This document shows, one piece after another, positions 16,905-25,125 of a stretch of DNA of 55,333 nt. Made by a program: the position numbers and the translations under genes. The notes under the pieces are model-generated. The model saw nothing but the letters and a program-made list of their open reading frames with translations. It was not told the origin of the DNA and did not search any database. The stretch lies in the NCBI GenBank assembly GCA_946221035.1, contig CAMIME010000011.1, positions 1 through 55,333 of the forward strand, written 5' to 3'. How positions within the stretch are numbered: position 1 is the first letter of the stretch; each line of letters starts with the position of its first letter. The DNA is from an uncultured Campylobacter sp. (lineage in GTDB: Bacteria; Actinomycetota; Actinomycetes; Mycobacteriales; Mycobacteriaceae).

Positions 16905-17004
16905 GGGCAGATTCTCCCTCTCGCGGATCCGGGTGCTGGTTGAACCATCTTGCCACCAACGCGCGGAAAGCGACAACCACCGGAATAGTTGGTGTGCCCC
17001 CAGT

Positions 17005-17170
17005 TGTCCGCAATGCGGAGTTTTTTAGTGGGTGCTGGCCAATGATTGGCATGGGCGGAATTGTCCGCAATGCGGAGGGTTTCGTGGCCAGCTGGACCAA
17101 TCGCTGGCGGGCGATTTTTGGTGGGTGTGGGCCAATTATTGAGGTGAGCTAAATTGTCCGCAATGCGGAG
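17005..17170. repeat. three direct repeats, each a small palindrome, upstream of the HNH gene
   Basis: TTGTCCGCAATGCGGAG occurs exactly at 17005-17021, 17061-17077 and 17154-17170. Each contains the inverted repeat TCCGCA-A-TGCGGA. The second and third copies are preceded by a further similar stretch (TTTTTAGTGGGTGCTGGCCAA and TTTTTGGTGGGTGTGGGCCAA), making a longer repeated unit of about 55 bp. The array fills most of the 406-bp gap between hpt and the HNH gene. It is outside the normal core gene order, so it probably arrived with the HNH gene or serves it as a binding or recognition site. Confidence 0.75.
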
Positions 17171-17310
17171 AATCTGGCGAGTTTAAACACTCGATTCAAA
17201 ACGCTTCAATAGCAATCTTCAAACCTTTATTCATGCAGGTCAGGGCAATGTCGTGACGACTTGTAAAGTTACCGACACCGAACGATATTTCGACCTGTAA
17301 TGGAGGGGGC

Positions 17311-18567
17311 ATGACCCAGGTAACCGAGTCCGATTTGGCAGCGATCTCGCTGTTCGAGGCTATTGATGCAGCCCACCGCAACATGACGAGTTCGAAGGCG
17401 GAGCTGCTCGCCAGGATCCGCGAATTTGACCTGCTGGGGCTTGCACCAAAGGCTGGTTCCCGCACCACGGCGCAGTACCTCATGCGCAGATTCGGCGTGA
17501 AATCTTCGACCGCGTACGAGTACGTGAAGGTCGCCCACAAGCTGGGGCTTTACCCGTACCTCGGGTATCACTTCAACACCGGCGACATCAGTTACTCGGT
17601 GGTCCGGCTTCTCCTGCAGTACCTCACCGAGGACAACGAGCGCGAGCTGGTGGATATGGCAGTTGAGCTGGGCTACCACGAGCTGGAGGTTGCGCTGTGC
17701 GGGAAGGAGCGCAAGGGGGACAGTGAGAAGCAAAAGCCGCAGCACTACCTCCGGTTGCACGAGGATGACGAGGGGAACCTGCACTTCCACGGCTGTCTGA
17801 ACCCCGCCGATGGGGCGGCGTTCAAGGCTGGTCTGAAGCTGGGAGAGATTGCCTACTACGACATGGACGAGCTGTTCAAAGGCGAAGACGACCTCGACGC
17901 AGCCCGGACCCGGGCGGAGAACTTGGACCCCGTGAAACCCGCCCGCCAAACCGCATCCGGCTACGGCCTGCCAATCGGGCGCATCCTGGTGAAAGCGCTG
18001 ATGGGCATGGTGCACATGGTGCGAGCCACGAAGAAGAACTCGCTGCTCACCCCCGCCGCGCACGTGAATGTCGTGGCAACCCACGACGGCCGCGCCTATA
18101 TGCCCAACAACGTCGCAGCGCCGAGCAGCGCCATCGCCGGAATTCTTGCGAACGCGAGCTTCCGCTTATCGACGGTCGGCGACGACGGCCTCGTCCTCAA
18201 CACCGGCCGCTCATTCCGCCTGGCCAATCCCGCCCAAATTAACGCCCTGATGGTGATGTGGGGCGGACAGTGCGCCGCACCTGGGTGCACGCACGCGCGG
18301 TTCATGGAGATGCACCACATCCAGGACTGGGCTGATGGGGGCCACACCGATCTGGAGAACCTGCTCCCCTTATGCTCCGCCTGCCACTCGCTGGTGTCCG
18401 AGGGCTACCTACGCACCGTGAAAGACGGGCCGGACATCCACTTCATTTACGCCGACGGCACGCGCTTCGTCTCGTACAACTACTCGCTTCCTCGGCGCCG
18501 CGACCACGCCCTGACCGCTCAGGAGTTTGAGCAGTGTATGAACGACGCGAGCACGCTACAAGCGTAG
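17311..18567 (+). CDS. DUF222 / HNH endonuclease domain protein
   Basis: 418 residues. The N-terminal about 270 residues are the DUF222 (13E12-type) region common in high-copy actinobacterial families. Near the C-terminus is an HNH nuclease motif: CAAPGCTHARFMEMHHIQDW followed by GGHTDLENLLPLCSACH, with zinc-binding cysteines and the catalytic His. GGAGGGGG lies just before the ATG. In related genomes hpt and tilS are adjacent, so this gene, its upstream repeats and the vapBC locus are an insertion. Members are linked to mobile repeats in Mycobacterium (REP13E12), but the biological role is unproven. Confidence 0.85.
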   Translation: MTQVTESDLAAISLFEAIDAAHRNMTSSKAELLARIREFDLLGLAPKAGSRTTAQYLMRRFGVKSSTAYEYVKVAHKLGLYPYLGYHFNTGDISYSVVRLLLQYLTEDNERELVDMAVELGYHELEVALCGKERKGDSEKQKPQHYLRLHEDDEGNLHFHGCLNPADGAAFKAGLKLGEIAYYDMDELFKGEDDLDAARTRAENLDPVKPARQTASGYGLPIGRILVKALMGMVHMVRATKKNSLLTPAAHVNVVATHDGRAYMPNNVAAPSSAIAGILANASFRLSTVGDDGLVLNTGRSFRLANPAQINALMVMWGGQCAAPGCTHARFMEMHHIQDWADGGHTDLENLLPLCSACHSLVSEGYLRTVKDGPDIHFIYADGTRFVSYNYSLPRRRDHALTAQEFEQCMNDASTLQA

Positions 18568-18570
18568 TCG

Positions 18571-18753
18571 TTATCGGTCACGCCAGTTCTCGAATGCTAG
18601 GCCCGGCACTCTCCGAAATTCCCCGACATTGGCAGTGACTAAAGTCAAGCCCCTCGCCACAGCCTGTGCCGCAATCCACAGATCATTAGCCCCGATGATC
18701 TCACCCGACGAAGCCAACTCGGCTCGAATTTCTGCATAGACGACCCTTGATCC
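18571..18753 (-). pseudogene. vapC: truncated VapC-type PIN-domain toxin (C-terminal fragment)
   Basis: Read on the minus strand, about 60 codons ending in TAA give VVYAEIRAELASSGEIIGAN, then DLWIAAQAVARGLTLVTANV and GEFRRVPGLAFENW. This is the C-terminal half of a VapC ribonuclease, including the GANDLWIAA and LVTANVGEF segments. The N-terminal about 70 residues with the first catalytic Asp and the start codon are missing, and the fragment begins right at the antitoxin stop. A deletion has removed the front of the toxin gene. Confidence 0.75.
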
Positions 18754-18755
18754 TC

Positions 18756-19031
18756 TTAGTCGTCGAAGTCAACTGGTTCAGGGGGCAGGTCATTAACGTC
18801 CTCTAGAAGACCGCCCACAATCCCATTCTCGGCTTGGAAGGCTCTGTAGCTGCGAATCGTATCGCCCACCGTCCGCACTTTCGGGCGCAGCAGCAATCCT
18901 TCCGACACCACTTCAACGGTGACCGTGCTGGTTTCGAAGCGATACTCCCTGGGGATTCGAACCGCTTGACCATTAGCTGTTCGAAGTACGGTGGTCTCCA
19001 TCACTCCTCGCCGACGCGTGCCCTCTGACAT
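18756..19031 (-). CDS. vapB: VapB-type (AbrB-fold) antitoxin
   Basis: 91 residues. METTVLRTANGQAVRIPREY is the swapped-hairpin DNA-binding fold of VapB/MazE-like antitoxins, followed by an acidic tail (LEDVNDLPPEPVDFDD) of the kind that wraps the toxin. AGGGAGGAG before the ATG at 19031 is a strong SD; an inner ATG at 19001 (METTV) has a poorer one. Its partner toxin downstream is truncated, so it is now an orphan. Confidence 0.75.
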   Translation of the reverse strand: MSEGTRRRGVMETTVLRTANGQAVRIPREYRFETSTVTVEVVSEGLLLRPKVRTVGDTIRSYRAFQAENGIVGGLLEDVNDLPPEPVDFDD

Positions 19032-19086
19032 GGCTCCTCCCTAATCACTCGTATACGGAGAAAGGTATTCGCATCCATGGACGGGT

Positions 19087-19983
19087 TCAAGGAACAAGCT
19101 GCAACTTCCCGCCCACCCGCGCCACCGCGCGCCCACCGGCGACTGGGATCGGACCTTGACCGTGCCAGTTGGTCACGAGGCACTCGATCGCATCAAGCTG
19201 GTCGCCTTGTACGGGTACTCCGTTCTCCAGGAGCCAGTTTGCTAATCGACGCCTCCGTATCCCACCTGGTTCCCCGAGAAGCACCGCGCAATCGGTGGTG
19301 GGCGTCAGGTCCGCGAGCTGGCTGATGATGGCCTGGTCCTGTGCGATCCGGTCGGCGGTGGCGGCGAGGGGTGCCACCGCGTCACCGCCCAGTAGTTCGG
19401 AGAGCGCAGGAATGATCTGGGTGCGGATTGCGACGCGCCGGAACGAGGAGTCGTCGTTCATTGGGTCGTGCCAGGGGGCGATTCCAAGTTCGTCGCACGC
19501 GCCCAACGTGTCAGTGCGCCGGATGGTGAGGAAGGGGCGAACGAGGTTCCCGGCGCGCACCGACATGCCGGACGGGTTTCCGCGTAACGCGCCAAGGAGC
19601 AGGGTTTCGGCCTGGTCGTCGGCGGTGTGGGCGACCCACACATCCCCCGCGCCGGCGTGTGAGAACAGTGCTGCGTACCGAGCTTCGCGGGCCGCGGCCT
19701 CCACGTTGCCGGTAGGGACCGAGACTCGCACGACCTCGGCGAGGATCCCGAATTCGCGCGCCTGCGCCGCAGCGCGCTCGGACACCTCGCGTGATCCATC
19801 CTGCAGGCCGTGGTCCACCACCACGGCGCGCGCGTCGACATCCTCGGCTGCTGCGGCGGCGACCAGGGCCAAGGAGTCAGCACCGCCGGAAAGCCCGATC
19901 ACGCACGGATTGCCGGCTGCCGCCCGCACGGCACGCCGGCAGGCGAGGAAGTGGGGTGAGCGGCGCGGCCAAAACGGTTCCAC
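19087..19983 (-). CDS. tilS: tRNA(Ile)-lysidine synthase
   Basis: Converts C34 of the minor isoleucine tRNA to lysidine so that it reads AUA. 298 residues with PP-loop IGLSGGADSLAL (SGGADS 32-37), the DHGLQ segment, VAHTADDQAETLL and PFLTIRR. It begins at a GTG 4 bp after the dacB stop. The C-terminal domain of larger TilS proteins is short here, as in other corynebacteria. Confidence 0.92.
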   Translation of the reverse strand: MEPFWPRRSPHFLACRRAVRAAAGNPCVIGLSGGADSLALVAAAAAEDVDARAVVVDHGLQDGSREVSERAAAQAREFGILAEVVRVSVPTGNVEAAAREARYAALFSHAGAGDVWVAHTADDQAETLLLGALRGNPSGMSVRAGNLVRPFLTIRRTDTLGACDELGIAPWHDPMNDDSSFRRVAIRTQIIPALSELLGGDAVAPLAATADRIAQDQAIISQLADLTPTTDCAVLLGEPGGIRRRRLANWLLENGVPVQGDQLDAIECLVTNWHGQGPIPVAGGRAVARVGGKLQLVP

Positions 19984-19987
19984 GGCG

Positions 19988-21247
19988 CTAGAACTCGCGG
20001 AGGGCGGAGGTGAATTCGTCCATCGCCCGGCGCGCGGCCAGGACGTCGGCGTCGTTGCAGATCAGCGCGAAGGTGTAGACGTTGCCCTCCCTGCTGGTCA
20101 CGGTCCCGGCCAGCGCCGCGGTGCCGTCGAGCGTTCCGGTCTTCGCACGGACCCAGCCGCGTCCGGCGAGATCGCCGTAGCGGTCGATGAGGGTGCCCTC
20201 CCCCGCCGCGACCGGCAGGGTGTTCAGCAGCGGTCGAAGCGGGGTCTCCCGCGCCGCGTCGAGCAGGATGGCATTGAGCACCCGGGGCGGGATGAGGTTG
20301 GCGGTGGAGAGGCCGGAGTTGTCGACCATCGATACGCCGGTGAGGTCGAAGCCGTACTGCGACAGAATCGTCATCGTTGTCGCGGGCGCATCCATCGACC
20401 CGCGCGCCAGCGCCACCTCGCGCCCGATGGCCTCGGCGTAGACGTTGTCGGAGTGCTTCATCATCAAGTCGAGGCGCTCGACGAGCGTGGGCGATTCCAC
20501 CTTCGCCACCACCTCCGCGTCGGGCGGGGCCGCGTCCACGCCGACGACGACGGCGCCGACACGGTCCGCCAGCGCCTGCGCCACCTCCAACGCCGGGGCG
20601 TGGGAACGCGGCACGTCGCCCGTCGTCTCACCGGCGAGGCGCCCGCCGGAGAGCATCGCGGGCTGCAGGGGTGCGACGTACCCGCCGTCAATATCTACCG
20701 GGTCCCAGCCGGGCAGCATCTCGGCCATCCCGTCCCACGCACTCGTGTCGATGAACACCTCGCGCGCCTGCCCCACCTGCGCCGCAAGGGAATCCAGCGC
20801 CTCCGCGTCCAGCCACACGTCGCCGGCGGCCTTGATGGTGACGCGGTCGGGGTTCACCCCGCGCACCACCTCGGTGGTCACCGTGTCGTCCGGGCCCAGC
20901 GCCAAGATCGCCGCGGCGGCCGTAAGCACCTTGGTCACCGACGCCGGTTGCAGCGGCTCCCCCGCGGCCTGGTCGAACACCGTGGCGCCGTCGCTTGCCC
21001 GGGACACCTGGCCGTGGAACTGGCCAAGGCCGGGGTTCTGGGCGAGGGTTGAAAGGGTGTGGGTGAGCACGGAGTCGTCGATAAGCGAAGGCGTCGCGGG
21101 CTCGAGCGGCAACTGGGCGGTGGGGAGCACGAAGGGTGGTTCGTGCGTGATCTGAGACAACTCGCGCTGGGCAGCCACCCCGAACCCCGCAACGCCGCCG
21201 ACCGCCGCGAGCGCCACGGCCCCGGCGACCCATGTCCATACCTTCAT
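19988..21247 (-). CDS. dacB: D-alanyl-D-alanine carboxypeptidase/endopeptidase (PBP4 type)
   Basis: Exported peptidoglycan enzyme that trims or cleaves peptide stems. 419 residues starting MKVWTWVAGAVALAA (signal anchor). Penicillin-binding motifs are SVTK (103-106, nucleophile Ser), SDN in MMKHSDNVYAEAIG (near 270) and KTGT (near 386). A large inserted domain between SxxK and SxN is typical of class C PBPs. The gene is divergent from ppa and is followed by tilS. Confidence 0.92.
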   Translation of the reverse strand: MKVWTWVAGAVALAAVGGVAGFGVAAQRELSQITHEPPFVLPTAQLPLEPATPSLIDDSVLTHTLSTLAQNPGLGQFHGQVSRASDGATVFDQAAGEPLQPASVTKVLTAAAAILALGPDDTVTTEVVRGVNPDRVTIKAAGDVWLDAEALDSLAAQVGQAREVFIDTSAWDGMAEMLPGWDPVDIDGGYVAPLQPAMLSGGRLAGETTGDVPRSHAPALEVAQALADRVGAVVVGVDAAPPDAEVVAKVESPTLVERLDLMMKHSDNVYAEAIGREVALARGSMDAPATTMTILSQYGFDLTGVSMVDNSGLSTANLIPPRVLNAILLDAARETPLRPLLNTLPVAAGEGTLIDRYGDLAGRGWVRAKTGTLDGTAALAGTVTSREGNVYTFALICNDADVLAARRAMDEFTSALREF

Positions 21248-21309
21248 CGGCGTTACAGCGTAGTCCACGTATGATGTGACGCGGATATCCACCGATTGAA
21301 GGAGCAGAC

Positions 21310-21843
21310 ATGGCTATTGAGGTCATCATCGAGATCCCTAAGGGCTCGCGCAACAAGTACGAGGTCGACCACGAAACTGGCCGCATTTTCCTCGACCGAT
21401 ACCTGTTCACCCCGATGGCGTACCCGGCGGACTACGGCTTCATTGACAACTCGCTTGCCGACGACGGCGACCCGCTCGACGCCCTCGTCGTCTGCCCCGA
21501 GCCCGTCTTCCCCGGCGTCACCGTCATCGCCCGCCCCATCGGCGTGTTCAAGATGACCGACGAAGCCGGCGGCGACGACAAGCTCCTCTGCGTCCTCGAC
21601 GACGTCCGCTACGAGGCGTACCAGGACATCGATGACGTCGACGACTTCACCAAGGACGAGATCGAGCACTTCTTCGTCCACTACAAGGACCTCGAGCCGA
21701 ACAAGGAAGTCACCGGCTCCGGCTGGGGCGACCGCGCAGAGGCCGAGGCCATCCTGCAGGCCGCGCTCGATGCCTACAAGCGCGTCGGCGACAACTCGCG
21801 CGAGGGCCTGGAGGCTGATAAGGAAGCCAAGACCGAGAACTAA
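21310..21843 (+). CDS. ppa: inorganic pyrophosphatase
   Basis: Hydrolyses pyrophosphate to drive biosynthetic reactions. 177 residues, family I soluble type: EIPKGSRNKYEVDHETG, the metal-binding signature DDGDPLDALV (about 55-64) and KDLEPNK near the C-terminus. A TATGAT -10 box at 21270-21275 and the SD GAAGGAG precede it. It is followed by a strong terminator. Confidence 0.95.
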   Translation: MAIEVIIEIPKGSRNKYEVDHETGRIFLDRYLFTPMAYPADYGFIDNSLADDGDPLDALVVCPEPVFPGVTVIARPIGVFKMTDEAGGDDKLLCVLDDVRYEAYQDIDDVDDFTKDEIEHFFVHYKDLEPNKEVTGSGWGDRAEAEAILQAALDAYKRVGDNSREGLEADKEAKTEN

Positions 21844-21853
21844 TCGGCACGCT

Positions 21854-21883
21854 AAATGGCCCACCGTTTTGGTGGGCCATTTT
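21854..21883 (+). terminator. rho-independent terminator of ppa
   Basis: The stem AATGGCCCACC / GGTGGGCCATT with a GTTTT loop is followed by TTTT, 10 bp after the ppa stop. It marks the boundary between the core genes and the accessory surface region. Confidence 0.9.
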
Positions 21884-21938
21884 TAATGCGATCCGCTTTA
21901 CGACGACCTACGGCCGCCGACGCCTAGAACGACGGCGC

Positions 21939-24900
21939 CTAGAACGTCGGCGCGGGAACCCCCGGGATCATCCCGTTAAACCAAGCCCAACCTGCACCGA
22001 TGGCAGCCAGCAGCGCCAGAACCACCGGGACGATCGCCAGTGCGATGGACGAACCGGCGGCGCCGGTGTCGCCCTCACCCGTGGTCTGCTGCTGGGCAGC
22101 ACCGTCGGCGTTGGCGCTCACCGAGACCGTGATGTCGATCTGGTTACTTTCAGCCTGGTTATTTTCAGCGTGCTGACCACCAGGCGGGTTCACGACCACC
22201 GTGCTCGTGCGGAGCTGCGGCTTTTCCGGCGTCGTGGTCTTTGTGGTCTGTGTTGTCGCCGTGGTCTTTGCCGCTGTCGTTGCGACCGTGCGCGTCGCCG
22301 ACGGCCAATTGATCGTTGTCGCAACCGCGTTGGTCTGCCCAGCGATCGTCGTGGTCGCCGGGCTGCTTTCGCTTATCGACGAAGCCACGGCCGTGCGCGT
22401 GGCAGCCACCGCCGTCTGAGCTGTGGTGCGCGCCTCGGTTGCGGTCGAAGACGGCGTGGCCTTCGGAGTCGTCAACGCAGCAGTGGATGTCGTCGACGTC
22501 TGGGAGGCAACCGCCGACTCGCGGGCAACCGTGCTGGTCAGAGACTGAACCGGTCGCGTCGTCGACGTAGACGACTGCGCCGCGCGCGTCGTAGAAGTCA
22601 CCGAGGTCGGCTTAGTTGCCTGCGACGTCCGCGAAGTCGGCGTAGTCGTCGAGGTCGTCGAGTTCACCGGCGACTGCGATGCAACCGCCGTCTGGCGAGG
22701 GGTCGTGCTCTCAACCTTGGAGGTAGACGTGCTGGTGGGCACCTGCGCCTGACGCGACGTCGACGTCGTCAACTGCGCCGGTCGCGTTGTGGAAGTCACC
22801 GAGGCCGGCTTAGTTGCCTGCGACGTCCGCGAAGTCGTTGAGGTCGTCGAGTTCACCGGCGACTGCGATGCAACCGTCGTCCCGCGAGGGGTCGACCCCA
22901 CAACCTTGGAGGTAGACGTGCTGGTGGACGACTGCGCCGGGCGTGTCGTCGACGTCGTCAACTGCACCGGACGCGTCATCGAAGTCACCGGAGCCGACGT
23001 GGTCGTCCGCGAAGTCGTCGAGGTCGTCTGCGACTGGGACGCAACCGTCGTCCCACGAGGGGTCGTGCGCTCAACCTTTGAAGTGGACGCGCTGGTGGAC
23101 GACTCCGCCTGGCGCGTCGTCGACGTCACTGCCGCGGCTACGCTCGTGGTCGAAGAAACAACCGGGCGGGAAGTCGTAGAGGAGCTCACAGGCTGGCGTT
23201 GTTCCGTCGTCGTTGCCCGGAGAGACGAACTCGCGGACGGAGTCGCAGTGATCCGAACCGTCGTCCTCACCGTGGTTTTCTCGGTGGTTCTCTCCGTAGT
23301 GGTCGTGCGCACGGTACTGGTCGCACGCTCCGGAGAAGACGCAGTAGACGAGGTCGCAGACGTGGTCGAGGTCGAGCTGCGCACCTCACTCGACGTCGGC
23401 TCCGAAGACGACGACACCGCAGACGAGGACACAGCGGGCGAAGGCGCGGACGACGACGCAGGCGCAGCCGTGGTTGTGGCCGAGCTGCGCACCTCACTCG
23501 ACGTCGGCTCCGAAGACGACGACTCCCCAGACGAGGACGCAGCGGACGACGACGTGGCTGAAGTGGACGGCTCCGCAACCGACGTAGTGGTTGTCGCCTG
23601 CACACTGCTCGGCTTGGTCTGGACCGTGGAAGAGGTCTCGGATGGAGCCTCGGTCGTTGTCAGAGTCTCGTTCGGGTGCGCGGCGACGTATTCACCCAGG
23701 TTGGACTTCGCTTCCTCGACCCGCGCCCAGGCCTCGATGGCGGCGGCTTCATCCTCGGCGGTTCGCGTCTTGTTAGCACGCGCGTCGGCGGCATAGTAGG
23801 CGTTCAACGCTGCATTTACCGCAGCTTGTGCCTCAGCGAGTGAGGTCGGTTTCGGCAGTGGAGCCAGCTCGGATGAACTCGGCGCCACGGTCGGCTTCTC
23901 GGTCGGTGTTGCCGTCGAGGAAGGCACCACCGTCGAGGTGATGATCACGCGCGAGGTTGACGACGGAGCTGTGGACGCACCGGTAGTCGTCGACGGCGCT
24001 GGCGCCGGGGTAGGCGCAACTGTCGTTGTTGTAGGAGCCGGGGTTGGTACCACCGTCGTAGACGTCGGAGTCGGAGCGAACTTGGCGACGGTCTCCTCAG
24101 CCTTTTGAACCTGGAACCGCGCGGCCGCCACCCGCTGGGCGGCGTTAGCGACCTCGGTTTCCAAAGCGGCCTTCCGTAACAGCTGGTACCGCGGCACACT
24201 ATCCAGCTCTGCCTGGGCGGCCGCGAGTCGCTGCTCCATCTCCGCGAGGTTTGCCTGCGCGGCCTGAAGTGCGGCCTCGGCCTCAGCAAGATTTGTCGGT
24301 TCCGCAACTTTGGACGTCGGCACGGGGATCGAGGTCGTCGTGCGGGTCGTCGAAGTCGGCGCAACCGGCGAAGGCTGAACCGCAGACGGCTGAACCGGCG
24401 ACGGTGCCACCGGAGACGGCGCCGCCGACGTTGTCGATGTCAGCACCCGCCCGCCGTACTGCTTCAGGTTGTTGGCCTGGATGAGCACCTGAACGTCAAG
24501 AGCTTGGGGCGTGTGGGCAATTTTTCCGTGGTTGCTGCCGTCTTTCATCAGGGCACCGTCGCAGGAGTGAGCCATGCCCATGGCGTGGCCCATCTCGTGG
24601 GCGATCGTCATCACGAGACTTGTGAAGTAGCCCTGCGCGTAGGTGTTCGGATTCAGCAGCAGTCTCATGTTGTCCACAGTGCCGGTGACGCGGCCTACCA
24701 CGGTCGCCGGCAGGTCGGCGGCCTCGACGACGTTGACCACCTTGTAGCCGGGTGAGTTCACGAACTCGAAGCGGATGAGGCCACCGGTCGCGCTCACCCA
24801 TTGGTCTGTGGCCTGCTTTACGTACGGCTTGTACTTTGCGGGGCTGTAAATGCGAACGAGGTTGCCGTCTATGACGTTCTCGTTCGGCCCGAAGACGAAC

Positions 24901-25064
24901 CGTTGGAGGTTCGGGATCGGCGCACCAACCTTTGCGGCTGCCGTGGCCGCCTTGCACTCTTTACCAACCGGGTCGAGGCGCGCTTGAGCATTCGCAGGTG
25001 CAGCGACAGTGCCACAGGCCACGGAGGTCGCGAGCATAGCGGCCAAGATGTTGCGATTTTTCAC
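21939..25064 (-). CDS. cell-surface zinc metalloprotease (metzincin type) on a Ser/Thr-rich stalk
   Basis: 1041 residues. A signal peptide (cleavage near ANA-QA, 26) precedes a compact protease domain (about 28-205) with the metzincin motif HEMGHAMGMAH (156-166) and a following Met in CDGALM (Met-turn), most like snapalysin-type proteases. A helical segment (about 255-330, ALQAAQANLAEMEQRL) and roughly 600 residues of Ser/Thr-rich low-complexity stalk follow, with repeats of about 52-66 residues. The end is a transmembrane helix (about 1005-1030) and a short tail without an LPxTG motif. It is probably membrane-anchored with the protease displayed outside the wall. Substrate unknown. It is a single gene whose stop is followed by the ppa terminator region in opposite orientation. 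Confidence 0.8.
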   Translation of the reverse strand: MKNRNILAAMLATSVACGTVAAPANAQARLDPVGKECKAATAAAKVGAPIPNLQRFVFGPNENVIDGNLVRIYSPAKYKPYVKQATDQWVSATGGLIRFEFVNSPGYKVVNVVEAADLPATVVGRVTGTVDNMRLLLNPNTYAQGYFTSLVMTIAHEMGHAMGMAHSCDGALMKDGSNHGKIAHTPQALDVQVLIQANNLKQYGGRVLTSTTSAAPSPVAPSPVQPSAVQPSPVAPTSTTRTTTSIPVPTSKVAEPTNLAEAEAALQAAQANLAEMEQRLAAAQAELDSVPRYQLLRKAALETEVANAAQRVAAARFQVQKAEETVAKFAPTPTSTTVVPTPAPTTTTVAPTPAPAPSTTTGASTAPSSTSRVIITSTVVPSSTATPTEKPTVAPSSSELAPLPKPTSLAEAQAAVNAALNAYYAADARANKTRTAEDEAAAIEAWARVEEAKSNLGEYVAAHPNETLTTTEAPSETSSTVQTKPSSVQATTTTSVAEPSTSATSSSAASSSGESSSSEPTSSEVRSSATTTAAPASSSAPSPAVSSSAVSSSSEPTSSEVRSSTSTTSATSSTASSPERATSTVRTTTTERTTEKTTVRTTVRITATPSASSSLRATTTEQRQPVSSSTTSRPVVSSTTSVAAAVTSTTRQAESSTSASTSKVERTTPRGTTVASQSQTTSTTSRTTTSAPVTSMTRPVQLTTSTTRPAQSSTSTSTSKVVGSTPRGTTVASQSPVNSTTSTTSRTSQATKPASVTSTTRPAQLTTSTSRQAQVPTSTSTSKVESTTPRQTAVASQSPVNSTTSTTTPTSRTSQATKPTSVTSTTRAAQSSTSTTRPVQSLTSTVARESAVASQTSTTSTAALTTPKATPSSTATEARTTAQTAVAATRTAVASSISESSPATTTIAGQTNAVATTINWPSATRTVATTAAKTTATTQTTKTTTPEKPQLRTSTVVVNPPGGQHAENNQAESNQIDITVSVSANADGAAQQQTTGEGDTGAAGSSIALAIVPVVLALLAAIGAGWAWFNGMIPGVPAPTF
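22540..23130 (-). repeat. tandem coding repeats in the metalloprotease stalk
   Basis: At least three units of about 180-198 bp encode variants of SKVESTTPRQTAVASQSPVN and RTSQATKPTSVTSTTRAAQS. DNA identity between the units near 22596 and 22795 is high (a long shared stretch around GTCACCGAGG and GGCTTAGTTGCCTGCG). Such repeats expand and contract by recombination, changing stalk length. A shorter duplicated unit (SSEPTSSEVRSS) lies near 23380-23520. Confidence 0.75.
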
Positions 25065-25125
25065 ACGCGGTAGGCTACCAGCTCACGGCCGTTTCACCAC
25101 GTTTTGGGACGGCTGTCACAATCTC

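Noticed and set aside
13908..16943. A 1011-codon open frame opposite ftsH and hpt
   Set aside because: Antisense shadow produced by GC-rich third positions; the ftsH and hpt frames carry all family motifs.
16905..17310. The triple repeat as a CRISPR array
   Set aside because: The 17-bp repeats are too short and unevenly spaced (56 and 93 bp), the intervening DNA is itself repeated, and no cas genes are near.
22789..23796. Valine/aspartate-rich 335-codon plus frame inside the metalloprotease stalk
   Set aside because: It is the complement of Ser/Thr-Thr repeats (TCG/ACG codons), so its apparent regularity comes from the stalk repeats.
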